Source: Caulobacterales bacterium
Lineage (GTDB): Bacteria; Pseudomonadota; Alphaproteobacteria; Caulobacterales; Parvularculaceae
DNA length: 64,000 nt
NCBI GenBank assembly: GCA_020638525.1
Contig: JACKIL010000001.1
Location: 310,001 to 374,000, forward strand
Reading direction: 5' to 3'
In this document: positions 24,868 to 35,931 of the stretch, in pieces
Position numbering within the stretch: position 1 is the stretch's first letter
Layout of the letters: the number at the start of each line of letters is the position of its first letter
Program-made: the position numbers and the translations under genes
The notes under the pieces: model-generated
Databases searched by the model: none
Told to the model about the DNA's origin: nothing
Seen by the model: only the letters and a program-made list of their open reading frames with translations

Positions 24868-27006
24868 TTAGTTCGGGTCGGCGTCTTGAGGCTCTTCTTC
24901 CTTGGCGGCCGAGGATTTCTTGGCCGCCCCAAAGATCGCGTTGATCGCCTCGCTGGCGACCGCATCGGTCGATGAGGGGGAGGCGCTCGCCTCCGTGTCG
25001 GTCCCGTCATCGTCCGTCTCTTCTTGGGTCGGGCCGAGAATGCCTTTGAGCGTGTCGAGCGCCTTTTCGCCGGAGCTCTTCTTCTCGGTCTCCGTGTCTG
25101 TTTTGTCGGTCGAGCTCTTGTCGTCGCTCTTCTTGGTGGCGCCGCTGATGATATCGCGCAGGCCCTGTTCCGCACGGCCCCGGAGGAGCGTCTCGAGGTC
25201 GATGACGATCTTCGGTTCGGAGAACGTGCCCGTCACGCGCATCGGAATGGCGATCGACTTGCCGCCCTTGTTGTCCATAGTCGTCGACGCCTTCGGAGAG
25301 AGCCGAAGATCGAGCGTTTGATTCGGCAGGTTGACGTTCCCCGTTCCGGTCATCGTAACGAACGGGCCGGCGAGCGAAATCGTCGGCGCGTTGACGAGAC
25401 CGTCCGCGATCGAAAATTGCGACAGCAGCTCAGAAAAGTCGGTCTGCTCGTCGGGTTTCTGCGCTGTCGCAATCGCGCTGGTGATCGCAGTGGGGTTGAG
25501 CCCGCCTTGCTGAATTTCGGCGACAGAGCGCGCAAGCTTGGCGAGGTTGATGCCCTTGATCGCGCCGTCCGCGATGTCGAAGCGGCCCGAACCGTCGAGC
25601 GAGCGCATGATCGCGGCCTGGCTCGAACCGTTGGCGGAGAAGTCGAGCTTGAAGCCGCCAAGGCCGAGCAGGCGGTCATTCTTCATGACGTCCTTGACGA
25701 AGGGTTGCGCCTCCACCGAGCCGAGGTCGAACTTGCCGGCGAAGGTCGGCGTCGCGTTCTTCGCGTTGACCACGAGTTGGCCGGAACCGCCGCCGCCGTA
25801 AAGCCCAAGCTCGGGAATGTCCGCGACCATGCGCCCGTCATTGATGGTCAGCTTGAGCTGGCTTGCGCCGAACTTCATGTCGTTGAGGTAGATTTCGTTC
25901 GCCGTCATATCGATGTCGGCGTCGATATTGCGAAGGCTCGTCAGGTCGAGCTTGTCTTCAGACCACGCCGGAAAGCCGCTCGCGCTGTCGCTCGGCGGCG
26001 GCAGATAGGGGCGCAGGTCAAGCGTTCCTGCCGCAAGCGCGCCAGTTGCTTTCGGGCGCGCGCCGGCCCAGTTAAGCGCAAGACTTCCCGTCGCGTCGAT
26101 CTTGTCGAAGTTGATCTTCGCATTCGCGAGTTTGAGGAATGTATCCCCGCCCGTCGCCGTTCCTTCGACCGCAAGCGTGTCGAAGCCCGGCGCATCGGCG
26201 AGGGGCGCGCCCATGAGCGCGGCGAATTGTGGAAGGTTCGGCGCGTTGAGGGTGACAGGACCCGAATAGGAGAGCGTGTCTTTTGTATCGACAACGAGGT
26301 CGCCGCTCGCCGAGGAATCGCCGAGCGTCATGTCGAGCTTCAGATTGGCGGGCTCCTTGTCGAGCATCTTCCTGAGGCTCGTGAGCACGATGTCGACTTT
26401 CGACGGCGCGCCTTCGAAGGTGAGCGTTCCGTCAGCTTCGAGCGGCTCGGCGAGGCTCGCAAGGCGCACGGCGAGATTGATGTCGCCCATCGTGTAAGTC
26501 TTGCCGGCGGTGGCGTCAGCGAAGGTCGCCTTGCCGTTCACGATGCGCACGTCGCCGAGCTTGATGTCGCCGACGCTCGTTTCGGCGCCCGTCGATTCGG
26601 CGGTTTCCTTCGCTTCGCCGGCGGCGAGATTCCAGTTCACCGCGCCGTCTTTCGCGCGTTCGAGCTTCATGTCGGGCTCGGTGAGAATGAAGCGTTCGAT
26701 CTCAACATTCTTTTTGAGGAGCGGCAGAAGCTTCACGCCGATATCGGCTTCTTTCACATGCGCGAGATAGGGGCCGGAAAAACCGTCCGGATTGGCGATC
26801 TCAAGATCCGTCACATGGAACGCCGTCTGCGGCACCAGCTTGAAGCGCAGCCCTTCGCCGATGGTCACCTGCCGGCCGAGAGACGCCGACGCGGCGTTCT
26901 CGATCTGCCCTTTATAGGCGCTGACCGGGATCAGACCAGGCGCGACGACGACGATGGCGATGAGAAGCGCGATGAGCGCAAGAATGCCGAAGAAAAATCT
27001 GCTCAT
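24868..27006 (-). CDS. AsmA family protein
   Basis: A 712-residue envelope protein of the AsmA family, now viewed as bridge-like lipid transporters or modulators between inner and outer membrane. The start is ATG 27006 (MSRFFFGILALIALLIAIVV), a single N-terminal signal anchor; a GTG 15 bases upstream is possible. The N-terminal AsmA signature is seen as LVPQTAFHVTDLEIANPDGF, LLPLLKKNVEIERFILTEP and NWNLAAGE. The C-terminal domain includes GSGRFDIADGAIKGINLAKL and SLAGPFVTMTGTGNVNLPN. The last ~70 residues are acidic, Ser/Thr-rich and probably disordered. It is alone on the minus strand, 230 bases from a divergent hydrolase gene. Confidence 0.88.
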   Translation of the reverse strand: MSRFFFGILALIALLIAIVVVAPGLIPVSAYKGQIENAASASLGRQVTIGEGLRFKLVPQTAFHVTDLEIANPDGFSGPYLAHVKEADIGVKLLPLLKKNVEIERFILTEPDMKLERAKDGAVNWNLAAGEAKETAESTGAETSVGDIKLGDVRIVNGKATFADATAGKTYTMGDINLAVRLASLAEPLEADGTLTFEGAPSKVDIVLTSLRKMLDKEPANLKLDMTLGDSSASGDLVVDTKDTLSYSGPVTLNAPNLPQFAALMGAPLADAPGFDTLAVEGTATGGDTFLKLANAKINFDKIDATGSLALNWAGARPKATGALAAGTLDLRPYLPPPSDSASGFPAWSEDKLDLTSLRNIDADIDMTANEIYLNDMKFGASQLKLTINDGRMVADIPELGLYGGGGSGQLVVNAKNATPTFAGKFDLGSVEAQPFVKDVMKNDRLLGLGGFKLDFSANGSSQAAIMRSLDGSGRFDIADGAIKGINLAKLARSVAEIQQGGLNPTAITSAIATAQKPDEQTDFSELLSQFSIADGLVNAPTISLAGPFVTMTGTGNVNLPNQTLDLRLSPKASTTMDNKGGKSIAIPMRVTGTFSEPKIVIDLETLLRGRAEQGLRDIISGATKKSDDKSSTDKTDTETEKKSSGEKALDTLKGILGPTQEETDDDGTDTEASASPSSTDAVASEAINAIFGAAKKSSAAKEEEPQDADPN

Positions 27007-27251
27007 GTGTTTTGGTCCCACAAGTCTGGTCCGCCCGAAATTCCGGACTGAGAGCCTCGTTCCGAATGCCGCCCTGCGGCGCCAGAGGCCGGCGCCATTG
27101 ATCGGACGAAGGTTACCACGTCGCGCCCGCTTGTGCAGGGGGCGAGGCGCCAGTCATAAAACCTTGAGGAAACTACATAAAGCAAGCGCGCAAGGATTTT
27201 GCGACGCAATCGCCGCGGCGCTATGCTGGCGGCTCGGCGGGAGGGGCGGAT

Positions 27252-29201
27252 ATGAACAAACTTGGCGAAGGCTTTCTGCGCGCGGCGCTTTGTGCGACCG
27301 TTCTCGCGGTCATGGCGGCGTTCAGCGCGGCGAGCGCGCAAGGCGATGTGGGCGCGCCGCTCGCCGGAATCGAATCATATCTCGATGGAATCGCTGCAGC
27401 GCAAATGGGCGACGACTACCCGCCCGGCATGACCGTCGCGGTGGCGACCCCTGAGGGCGCTTTCGTCAAATCCTATGGCGTCGCCGATTTCGACACGGGC
27501 GAGCCCGCGACGCCCGACACGCTGTTCCGCATCGCCTCCGTTTCGAAGACCTTCATCTGGGTCTCGGTGATGATGCTCTATGACGAGGGCAAGATCGACC
27601 TCGACGCTGACGTCAACACCTACCTCAAGAACATCCGGATTCCGGAGGCGTTCGGCGCGCCGGTGACGATGAACGACTTGATGGCGCACCGCGCCGGCTT
27701 TGAAGACACCCTCGGCGACTTTTTCGAATCCCGCTCCGGGCGCACCTACGAAGAAGCGATGATCCGCCACATGCCCAAGCGCGTCGCGCCGCCGGGCCTG
27801 CGCAGCTCCTATTCCAATTGGGGCTCCGACCTCGCCGCGCAGATTGTCGCCGATGTTTCCGGCGTTCCCTATGACGAATTCGTTCGCACCCGGATTTTGA
27901 CGCCGCTCGGCATGGACTCAACGACGATGCGCGACCCGGCGTCGATCGCCGGCAAGCCGCTCAACGATCCCGCGCTCGATGCGCGCATGGCGAAACCGCA
28001 CAAGCTTGAAGGCGGCGCGCCGAAAGTCCTCGCGCAGGATGCGATCGAGCCGACTTACGCGGCGGGCGCCTTCGCGATGAGCGCGCGCGATATGGCGAAG
28101 TGGATGCAGATGTTCCTGCGCGGCGGCGCCTATGGCGATCGGGGCGCGCGTCTTCTCTCGCCGCAGGCATTCGCGATCATGCGCACGCGCGCTTTCCCCG
28201 ACCGGCCGAATGCGCCCGATTTCGCGCATGGTTTCATGGAGACCGAAATGGCCGGCTACACGACCTTCGGTCATGGCGGAACGCTGACCGGTTTCATCGC
28301 CGACATGACGATCGTTCCGTCGCTCCACACGGGCGTCTTCGTCGTCGTCAACGGCGCTGAAGGAACGCGCGTATCGGATGCGGTGAGCCTTGCGGTGGTC
28401 GAGAAGATCGCCGGCGCCGATCCCTATTCGCAAGGCGAGCCCGAACAGGCTGACGCCGCTCTCATCGCCGCCGCGCAGGATGCGGCCGGAATATATCTCG
28501 GCGACCGGCGGCTCTTTTCGAAATTCGAAAAAATCGCCTCGCTCGGCGGCGAGATGACGATCGTCGCGCATGATGACGGTTCGCTCACCGCGAGCACTGA
28601 AGGCTCCGTGAAGCGCTATTTCCCGATTGCGCCCGACACATGGACGGACCGGGCGCGCGATCGCCTTCACGCCTATCGCGGCAAGGACGGCAAAGTCATT
28701 CGCATTTCCGCGCGCATGGGCACGAACACCTTTGAGCGGATCGGATTTTTCCAGTCATCGGGCGTGCTCTTCACAGGGTTATGCGCCGCCGCGTTCTTCT
28801 CGCTGACGGCGTTCCTCGGCGCCTGGCGCCGGCAGGGCAGGCGCATCCGCGAGACGGGGGCGGGCCTTGCGCTCAGCATCGGCCAGATCGCCGTCGCGCT
28901 CTCCTGGTTCGCTTTCCTCGGCATATTCGTCTGGGCGCTGATGGTTCTTTCCGGCGCGAGCCTCACTGACCTTGTGGAGATTGGCTGGCCGCCGTCTGCA
29001 CTCGTCGCGGCGCAGGTCGCGGCCTATGCCGCCGCGGCGGCGGCGCTCGCGAACGCCGCAGCGAGCGTTCCGGTGTGGACGGCGTCGGGCTGGTCCGTCT
29101 GGCGCAAGGCGCATCACGCGCTCTTCGCGGCGGCCGGGCTCTTCGCGGTCTATGGCCTGTGGGAATGGCGCATCATCCTCGCGCCGATGACGACGACCTG
29201 A
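27252..29201 (+). CDS. serine hydrolase (beta-lactamase class C/PBP4* fold) with C-terminal membrane domain
   Basis: A 649-residue exported protein. A signal peptide (to about residue 29, SAASAQ) is followed by a beta-lactamase/esterase domain with the catalytic Ser96-x-x-Lys99 in RIASVSKTF, the Tyr187-Ser-Asn189 motif in SSYSNWG, and His341-Gly-Gly343 as the third box. A linker domain (~395-495) follows, and then four hydrophobic segments (about 505-530, 545-575, 585-605, 620-640) that anchor the C-terminus. Such proteins often act as D-aminopeptidases, esterases or peptidoglycan-related hydrolases, and beta-lactamase activity should not be assumed. It is transcribed with the metallo-beta-lactamase-fold lipoprotein 117 bases downstream, or separately. 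Confidence 0.85.
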   Translation: MNKLGEGFLRAALCATVLAVMAAFSAASAQGDVGAPLAGIESYLDGIAAAQMGDDYPPGMTVAVATPEGAFVKSYGVADFDTGEPATPDTLFRIASVSKTFIWVSVMMLYDEGKIDLDADVNTYLKNIRIPEAFGAPVTMNDLMAHRAGFEDTLGDFFESRSGRTYEEAMIRHMPKRVAPPGLRSSYSNWGSDLAAQIVADVSGVPYDEFVRTRILTPLGMDSTTMRDPASIAGKPLNDPALDARMAKPHKLEGGAPKVLAQDAIEPTYAAGAFAMSARDMAKWMQMFLRGGAYGDRGARLLSPQAFAIMRTRAFPDRPNAPDFAHGFMETEMAGYTTFGHGGTLTGFIADMTIVPSLHTGVFVVVNGAEGTRVSDAVSLAVVEKIAGADPYSQGEPEQADAALIAAAQDAAGIYLGDRRLFSKFEKIASLGGEMTIVAHDDGSLTASTEGSVKRYFPIAPDTWTDRARDRLHAYRGKDGKVIRISARMGTNTFERIGFFQSSGVLFTGLCAAAFFSLTAFLGAWRRQGRRIRETGAGLALSIGQIAVALSWFAFLGIFVWALMVLSGASLTDLVEIGWPPSALVAAQVAAYAAAAAALANAAASVPVWTASGWSVWRKAHHALFAAAGLFAVYGLWEWRIILAPMTTT

Positions 29202-29318
29202 TCTTCGTCTCGGCGCGCCACGGCCTCATCCTGTCGCTGCGCGCGCTGTCTGGAGATTGCGGAGAGTTTCTGCGCGGACAATCATGCGCCGGACGATTGA
29301 ACGCCGGAGGATGACTTC

Positions 29319-30266
29319 ATGGCGCGCCGCATTCTTTTCCTGACCATTTCTCTCATTGCTCTCGGCGCCTGTGCGAAGAGTGGCGACGCGCCGCCGCCGC
29401 ACTACATCGCGGGCGCCGTGCCGGGCGATCGCGCGCCGGACGGCGCGAGCGTCATTTTCGAAGCTGAAGACGGCCTCATCGTTATCGACACCGGACGCCA
29501 TCCCGATCATCAGCAGAAGATTCTCGATTACGCGAAGATGCGCGGGGCGCCCATCGCCGCGATCGTGAACACGCACTGGCATCTCGACCATACGGGCGGC
29601 AATGCGGAACTCCGCGCGGCCTATCCGGGTCTCAAGGTCTACGCGACGGGCGCTGTCGGCGCCGCGCTCGAAGGCTTCCTTGCGCGCGGCCGCGCGATGA
29701 ACGCGGAGGCGCTCGACGATCCCGAAACGCCCGAAAGCCAGAAGGCCGACATGCGCCTCGACATGGAGGCGGTCGATCACCCGCAAGCGCTTCGCCCTGA
29801 CATCACCGTCAGCGAACGGATGAGCCTGCCCGCGAAAGGGCGCGCGCTCGAACTCAACGTGACCGACCACGCCGCGACCGCCGCCGACATCTGGGTGTGG
29901 GACCCGGCGACAAAGACCGCCGTCGTCGGCGATCTCGTCACGCTCCCGGCGCCGTTCTTCGATACGGGGTGTGCGGAAGGTTGGGCGAAGGCGTTGAACG
30001 ACATCGCCGCAAAACCTGTCGAGCGCGTCATCCCCGGCCACGGCGCGCCGATGGATGCGAAGGCGTTCACGACATACAGGCAGGCCTTCGAAAACCTCAT
30101 CGCCTGCGCGAGCGATCAGGGCAGCAATGACTGCGCCGAACGCTGGGCGCGCGACGCCGGCGGCCTGATGTCCGAAGCGGAAAAGGCGAGCGCGGTTCCC
30201 TACGCGCAGTATTATATCGACCACATTCTCCGGAACCCGAAGGCTGTGTGGGCGCTCTGCGAGTAG
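29319..30266 (+). CDS. metallo-beta-lactamase-fold lipoprotein
   Basis: A 315-residue hydrolase with the MBL fold. The N-terminus MARRILFLTISLIALGACAKS is a lipoprotein signal with Cys18 as lipidation site. The zinc motif is THWHLDHTGG (HxHxDH), later ligands are in NVTDHAATAADIWVWD and VVGDLV, and GHG in VIPGHGAPMD completes the set. The sequence resembles QuiP/SoxH-type MBL proteins rather than clinical carbapenemases. The helical C-terminus (220-315) has extra cysteines (CASDQGSNDCAE). Substrate unknown. It is likely periplasmic or outer-membrane attached, and stands next to another hydrolase. Confidence 0.82.
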   Translation: MARRILFLTISLIALGACAKSGDAPPPHYIAGAVPGDRAPDGASVIFEAEDGLIVIDTGRHPDHQQKILDYAKMRGAPIAAIVNTHWHLDHTGGNAELRAAYPGLKVYATGAVGAALEGFLARGRAMNAEALDDPETPESQKADMRLDMEAVDHPQALRPDITVSERMSLPAKGRALELNVTDHAATAADIWVWDPATKTAVVGDLVTLPAPFFDTGCAEGWAKALNDIAAKPVERVIPGHGAPMDAKAFTTYRQAFENLIACASDQGSNDCAERWARDAGGLMSEAEKASAVPYAQYYIDHILRNPKAVWALCE

Positions 30267-30347
30267 CCTTGCGGGACCGATGACGATTCGGGTCTGCGCC
30301 TCTTCGGCTACATGTCGCGAGGGGATATGGGCGAGGCCATATTTCCG

Positions 30348-30362
30348 GAACAAATTTGGAAC
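30348..30362. promoter_or_regulatory. LexA (SOS) box upstream of recA
   Basis: GAAC-AAATTTG-GAAC, that is the alphaproteobacterial SOS box GTTC-N7-GTTC read from the other strand, 114 bases before the recA start. Both half-sites and the seven-base spacing are exact, and recA is the standard SOS target, so this call is strong. Confidence 0.85.
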
Positions 30363-30413
30363 AATTTCTATTTTTTATGTAATTTCAGTATATTACCCTA
30401 TCTTGCCAAATGA

Positions 30414-30428
30414 GAACAAAACACGTAC
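30414..30428. promoter_or_regulatory. possible second, degenerate LexA box
   Basis: GAAC-AAAACAC-GTAC keeps the seven-base spacing with one mismatch in the second half-site. It lies 48 bases before recA and 52 bases after the perfect box. It may be a weak second operator or chance in an AT-rich leader. Confidence 0.35.
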
Positions 30429-30475
30429 AAGTGCGCTCATTGACGGGGGAGGCCCTGTCAGGCACGGAGGCGGTG

Positions 30476-31567
30476 ATGATCAAGTCGAACGCGCAGGGTC
30501 TGCGCTTGGTGGAGGCGGACGGGGTGGACAGGAAAAAGGCGCTCGACGCGGCGATCTCGCAGATCGACAAGGCGTTCGGCAAAGGCTCCGTGATGAAGCT
30601 CGGCGACCGCGAAGTCGTTGAGATCGAGGCGATTTCGACTGGCTCGCTGGGGCTCGATATCGCGCTCGGCATTGGCGGGCTTCCGAAAGGGCGCATCATT
30701 GAGGTTTTCGGGCCGGAGAGTTCGGGCAAGACGACGCTGGCGCTGCAGTGTCTCGCCGAGGCCCAGAAGAAGGGCGGCGTCGGCGCGTTCATCGACGCCG
30801 AACATGCGCTCGATCCCATTTACGCCGGCAAGCTCGGCGTTAATCTCGACGAACTTCTGATCTCGCAGCCGGACACGGGCGAGCAGGCGCTTGAAATCGC
30901 CGACACGCTCGTTCGCTCAGGCGCGGTCGATATTCTCGTCATCGACTCGGTTGCGGCGCTCACGCCGCGCGCCGAACTCGAAGGCGAAATGGGCGACCAG
31001 CTTCCCGGCCTGCAGGCGCGTCTGATGAGCCAGGCGCTCAGGAAACTCACGGGCTCCATCTCGAAGTCGAACACGCTTGTCATCTTCATCAACCAGATCC
31101 GCATGAAGATCGGCGTCATGTTCGGCTCGCCCGAAACGACGACAGGCGGCAATGCGCTGAAATTCTACGCTTCCGTGCGCCTCGATATCCGCCGCATCGG
31201 CGCGATCAAGAACCGCGACGAAGTCGTCGGCAACCAGACGCGCGTGAAAGTCGTGAAGAACAAGGTCGCCCCGCCATTCAAGCAGGTCGAATTCGACATC
31301 ATGTATGGCGAAGGCATTTCGAAAATGGGCGAGCTTATCGACCTCGGCGTGAAGGCCAATGTAGTCGAAAAGTCGGGCGCATGGTTCTCCTATAATGGCG
31401 AACGCGTCGGGCAGGGGCGCGAGAATGCGAAAGAGTTCCTTCGCGCTCACCCCGACATGGCCGAAGAGATCGAGCGCGCGATCCGCGCCAATGCGGGCCT
31501 TGTCGCCGAAGAGATGCTGACAGGCGATTCCGACGATTCCGATATGGGCGAGGCGGCCGAGGCCTGA
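30476..31567 (+). CDS. recA: recombinase RecA
   Basis: A 363-residue DNA strand-exchange ATPase; it also triggers LexA self-cleavage. The start is ATG 30476 (or GTG 30473) because GGAGG lies five bases upstream; an in-frame ATG at 30410 would add a non-conserved 22 residues overlapping the operator region. Visible parts are the RecA opening KKALDAAISQIDKAFGKGS, Walker A GPESSGKTTLAL, Walker B ILVIDSVAAL, loop L1 region EGEMGDQLPGLQARLMSQAL, FINQIRMKIGVMFG and ETTTGGNALKFYASVRLDIR. The C-terminus is acidic, as usual. An SOS box lies upstream. Confidence 0.98.
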   Translation: MIKSNAQGLRLVEADGVDRKKALDAAISQIDKAFGKGSVMKLGDREVVEIEAISTGSLGLDIALGIGGLPKGRIIEVFGPESSGKTTLALQCLAEAQKKGGVGAFIDAEHALDPIYAGKLGVNLDELLISQPDTGEQALEIADTLVRSGAVDILVIDSVAALTPRAELEGEMGDQLPGLQARLMSQALRKLTGSISKSNTLVIFINQIRMKIGVMFGSPETTTGGNALKFYASVRLDIRRIGAIKNRDEVVGNQTRVKVVKNKVAPPFKQVEFDIMYGEGISKMGELIDLGVKANVVEKSGAWFSYNGERVGQGRENAKEFLRAHPDMAEEIERAIRANAGLVAEEMLTGDSDDSDMGEAAEA

Positions 31568-31580
31568 TCGCCGACTGCGT

Positions 31581-31614
31581 CAGCGGCGAGCGCACACATT
31601 CGTGCGAGCCGCTG
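31581..31614 (+). repeat. two-tier hairpin downstream of recA
   Basis: CAGCGGC pairs with GCCGCTG (outer arms 31581-31587, 31608-31614) and CGCAC with GTGCG (inner arms) around ACATTC. It starts 13 bases after the recA stop. There is no T-run, so it may be a transcript-end stabiliser, or a terminator that depends on other factors. Confidence 0.45.
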
Positions 31615-31650
31615 TTCGCCGTGATTGAACCAGCCAGAGGCGGAACCGAT

Positions 31651-31686
31651 GATCGCGGGGCGCGCGCATCGAGCGCGCGTGCGATC
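31651..31686 (+). repeat. second strong hairpin between recA and the VOC gene
   Basis: GATCGC pairs with GCGATC (outer) and CGCGCGC with GCGCGCG (inner) around ATCGA, spanning 31651-31686. With the hairpin at 31581 it makes the 230-base gap highly structured. No T-run follows. Confidence 0.45.
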
Positions 31687-31797
31687 TTGCGCCCTCTGTC
31701 AGCCCTTGGGCGAGAAGTATGAGTTTGAGTGGGAACCGGACGGGGAAACAGCAATGGCGGGCGAGAAGCGCCCGTCTTCATCGAAAAGGAGAGACCG

Positions 31798-32169
31798 ATG
31801 ATCGGCTATGTAACGCTCGGGACGAACGACATTAAAAAAGCCGCCGCCTTCTACGACGAACTCGCCAAGGAGTTCGGCGCCAAGCGCATCATGGAGGCGG
31901 ACACTTTCATCGCCTGGGGGACGAGCATGGCCTCGCCGGGCATTTCCGTCATCAAGCCCTATGACGGGAAACCGGCGACCGTCGGCAATGGCGTCATGGT
32001 TGCGCTCGCTGTCGACAGCCCCGAAAAGGTCAAGCAAGTCCACGCCCGGGCGCTGGCGCTCGGCGCGAAGGACGAAGGCGCGCCGGGCCCGCGCGGCGAT
32101 GGCGGCTTTCACGCCGGCTATTTCCGCGACCTCGACGGCAACAAGCTGAACGTCTTCTGCATGGCCTGA
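31798..32169 (+). CDS. VOC family protein (glyoxalase/bleomycin-resistance fold)
   Basis: A 123-residue cytosolic protein of the vicinal-oxygen-chelate superfamily. The start is ATG 31798, with AAGGAGAG nine bases upstream; longer in-frame versions lack a ribosome site. The opening MIGYVTLGTNDIKKAAAFYDEL and the closing HAGYFRDLDGNKLNVFC are the two halves of the paired beta-alpha-beta-beta-beta module. The usual metal Glu near the C-terminus is replaced by Asn/Lys in DGNKLN, so metal-dependent activity is doubtful. Many such short proteins in proteobacteria are lactoylglutathione-lyase-like with unknown substrate. Confidence 0.82.
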   Translation: MIGYVTLGTNDIKKAAAFYDELAKEFGAKRIMEADTFIAWGTSMASPGISVIKPYDGKPATVGNGVMVALAVDSPEKVKQVHARALALGAKDEGAPGPRGDGGFHAGYFRDLDGNKLNVFCMA

Positions 32170-32230
32170 GATAGAGCCCTTGCGGGCGCGCTTGGGGGAC
32201 TTGCGCAGCCCGTGAAAGCGTAGGGATCGG

Positions 32231-32255
32231 GCCGGGGCGCTGGACGCGCCCCGGC
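32231..32255 (+). repeat. 10-bp GC hairpin before the alaS leader
   Basis: GCCGGGGCGC (32231-32240) and GCGCCCCGGC (32246-32255) pair perfectly around TGGAC. CTTATG rather than a T-run follows. It may assist termination of the VOC transcript together with the next hairpin. Confidence 0.45.
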
Positions 32256-32273
32256 TCGGTCCTTATGTAGATG

Positions 32274-32314
32274 AACCGCGCCGGCGCCGGGCTGACCGGA
32301 CGGCGCGGTTTTGT
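32274..32314 (+). terminator. rho-independent terminator between the VOC gene and alaS
   Basis: AACCGCGCCG (32274-32283) pairs with CGGCGCGGTT (32301-32310), followed by TTGTTT and a further T-rich stretch. It lies 129 bases before alaS, so it ends the VOC transcript or, if transcription starts before it, could act as an attenuator for alaS. Confidence 0.7.
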
Positions 32315-32442
32315 TTATTGGTTTTGCTTCTTGGGCGGGGGCGGCTCGAATCATTCCTCCTTTCGCCAGGAAACGACGGCCCCGGCGCCGACAAGTCCGG
32401 ACATGAAAAGAAGACCAGACAAGAAGAGACGCGGCGCGCCCC

Positions 32443-35106
<2,664 letters not shown>

Positions 35107-35110
35107 AAGC

Positions 35111-35749
35111 TTATTTCCGGATCGAGATCGAGCCGCCGCTCGAACGGTCGAGATTGACGTTCGTCGGTGAGCCGTGAACGCGAATGCTTCCGCCTGAGGA
35201 GGCGTCAGCGACAATGCTCTTCGATGCATGGATTTCGGCGCTGGCGCCGGACGAGGCGTCCGCATTCGCCGTCTCGCAGATGAGATCTTCCGCATCGATG
35301 TCGGCGCCGCTGGAAACATCGACCGAGAGCGTGCTGCACTCGCCGCTCATGATGATGCTCGCCCCGCTTGAAGCTTCAAGAGCGAACGCGCTCGAAGAAA
35401 CGCCGCTCGCTTCAGCATCGGCGCCGGAAGAAACGTCGAGCCCCGACAACGCGGGAAGCGTCACATAGACCGTCGCCTGGTCGTGGCTGAAATTGAAGAA
35501 GCGGCCATTCTTGCGGCCAATCGAAAGCTCGTCGCCCCTCACATGTATGTCGAGGCGCTCCAGCTCTTCGGCCGTGCTTTCGGCGCGAACGGAATAGTCT
35601 GAACCCACCATAACTTTCGCCGAAATGCCGGCGGAAACCGAAATGGTTTTGAAGCCCGATAAATCATAAGTCTGCTCGTCAGCGAGGGCAGAGCCGCCGG
35701 CGAGCGCGATCGCTGTCGCGATCGCGAGAATGTGCGCCCTGTTGGTCAT
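35111..35749 (-). CDS. exported DUF2807 (head GIN-like) beta-helix protein
   Basis: A 212-residue envelope protein of the putative auto-transporter adhesin head-GIN family (DUF2807). The start is ATG 35749 (MTNRAHILAIATAIALAG), preceded by AGGAGACTGGAG; a longer version adds a basic segment without signal character. Signal cleavage is likely after GSALADEQ. The domain starts YDLSGFKTISVSAGISAKV. The body is a right-handed beta-helix-like repeat in which six rungs each carry SSGA or SSGG: DVSSGADAE, EASSGASII, DVSSGADID, DASSGASAE, DASSGGSIR and DRSSGGSIS. One Cys pair (GECS, ICET) sits within the rungs. Function unknown, probably surface or periplasmic. It converges with alaS, only four bases apart. 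Confidence 0.8.
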   Translation of the reverse strand: MTNRAHILAIATAIALAGGSALADEQTYDLSGFKTISVSAGISAKVMVGSDYSVRAESTAEELERLDIHVRGDELSIGRKNGRFFNFSHDQATVYVTLPALSGLDVSSGADAEASGVSSSAFALEASSGASIIMSGECSTLSVDVSSGADIDAEDLICETANADASSGASAEIHASKSIVADASSGGSIRVHGSPTNVNLDRSSGGSISIRK

Positions 35750-35931
35750 CTCCAGTCTCCTGTCGGTTTTCCTGAACTTACCCGCTACAAGTGTCACGCG
35801 GATGAAGCCTCGGGGCAAGCCGCCTGCGATAAAAGGACTGAATCAGGCGGTTGAGCGCGCGGGGCCCCGCAATTCGGCGCTCCCGCAGAACGGTCTGGCG
35901 CAATCGCCGCACTTCTTACGCAAATTTCACC

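Noticed and set aside
25024..27051. 675-codon open frame on the plus strand opposite the AsmA gene
   Set aside because: It mirrors the AsmA gene in a GC-rich region. It is rich in Arg and Val with no domain, signal or ribosome site, while the minus strand has clear AsmA motifs.
27252..30266. Antibiotic resistance (beta-lactamase) locus
   Set aside because: Both proteins have beta-lactamase-type folds, but the serine enzyme has a four-helix anchor and esterase/peptidase style, and the MBL protein resembles general hydrolases. Fold alone does not show resistance.
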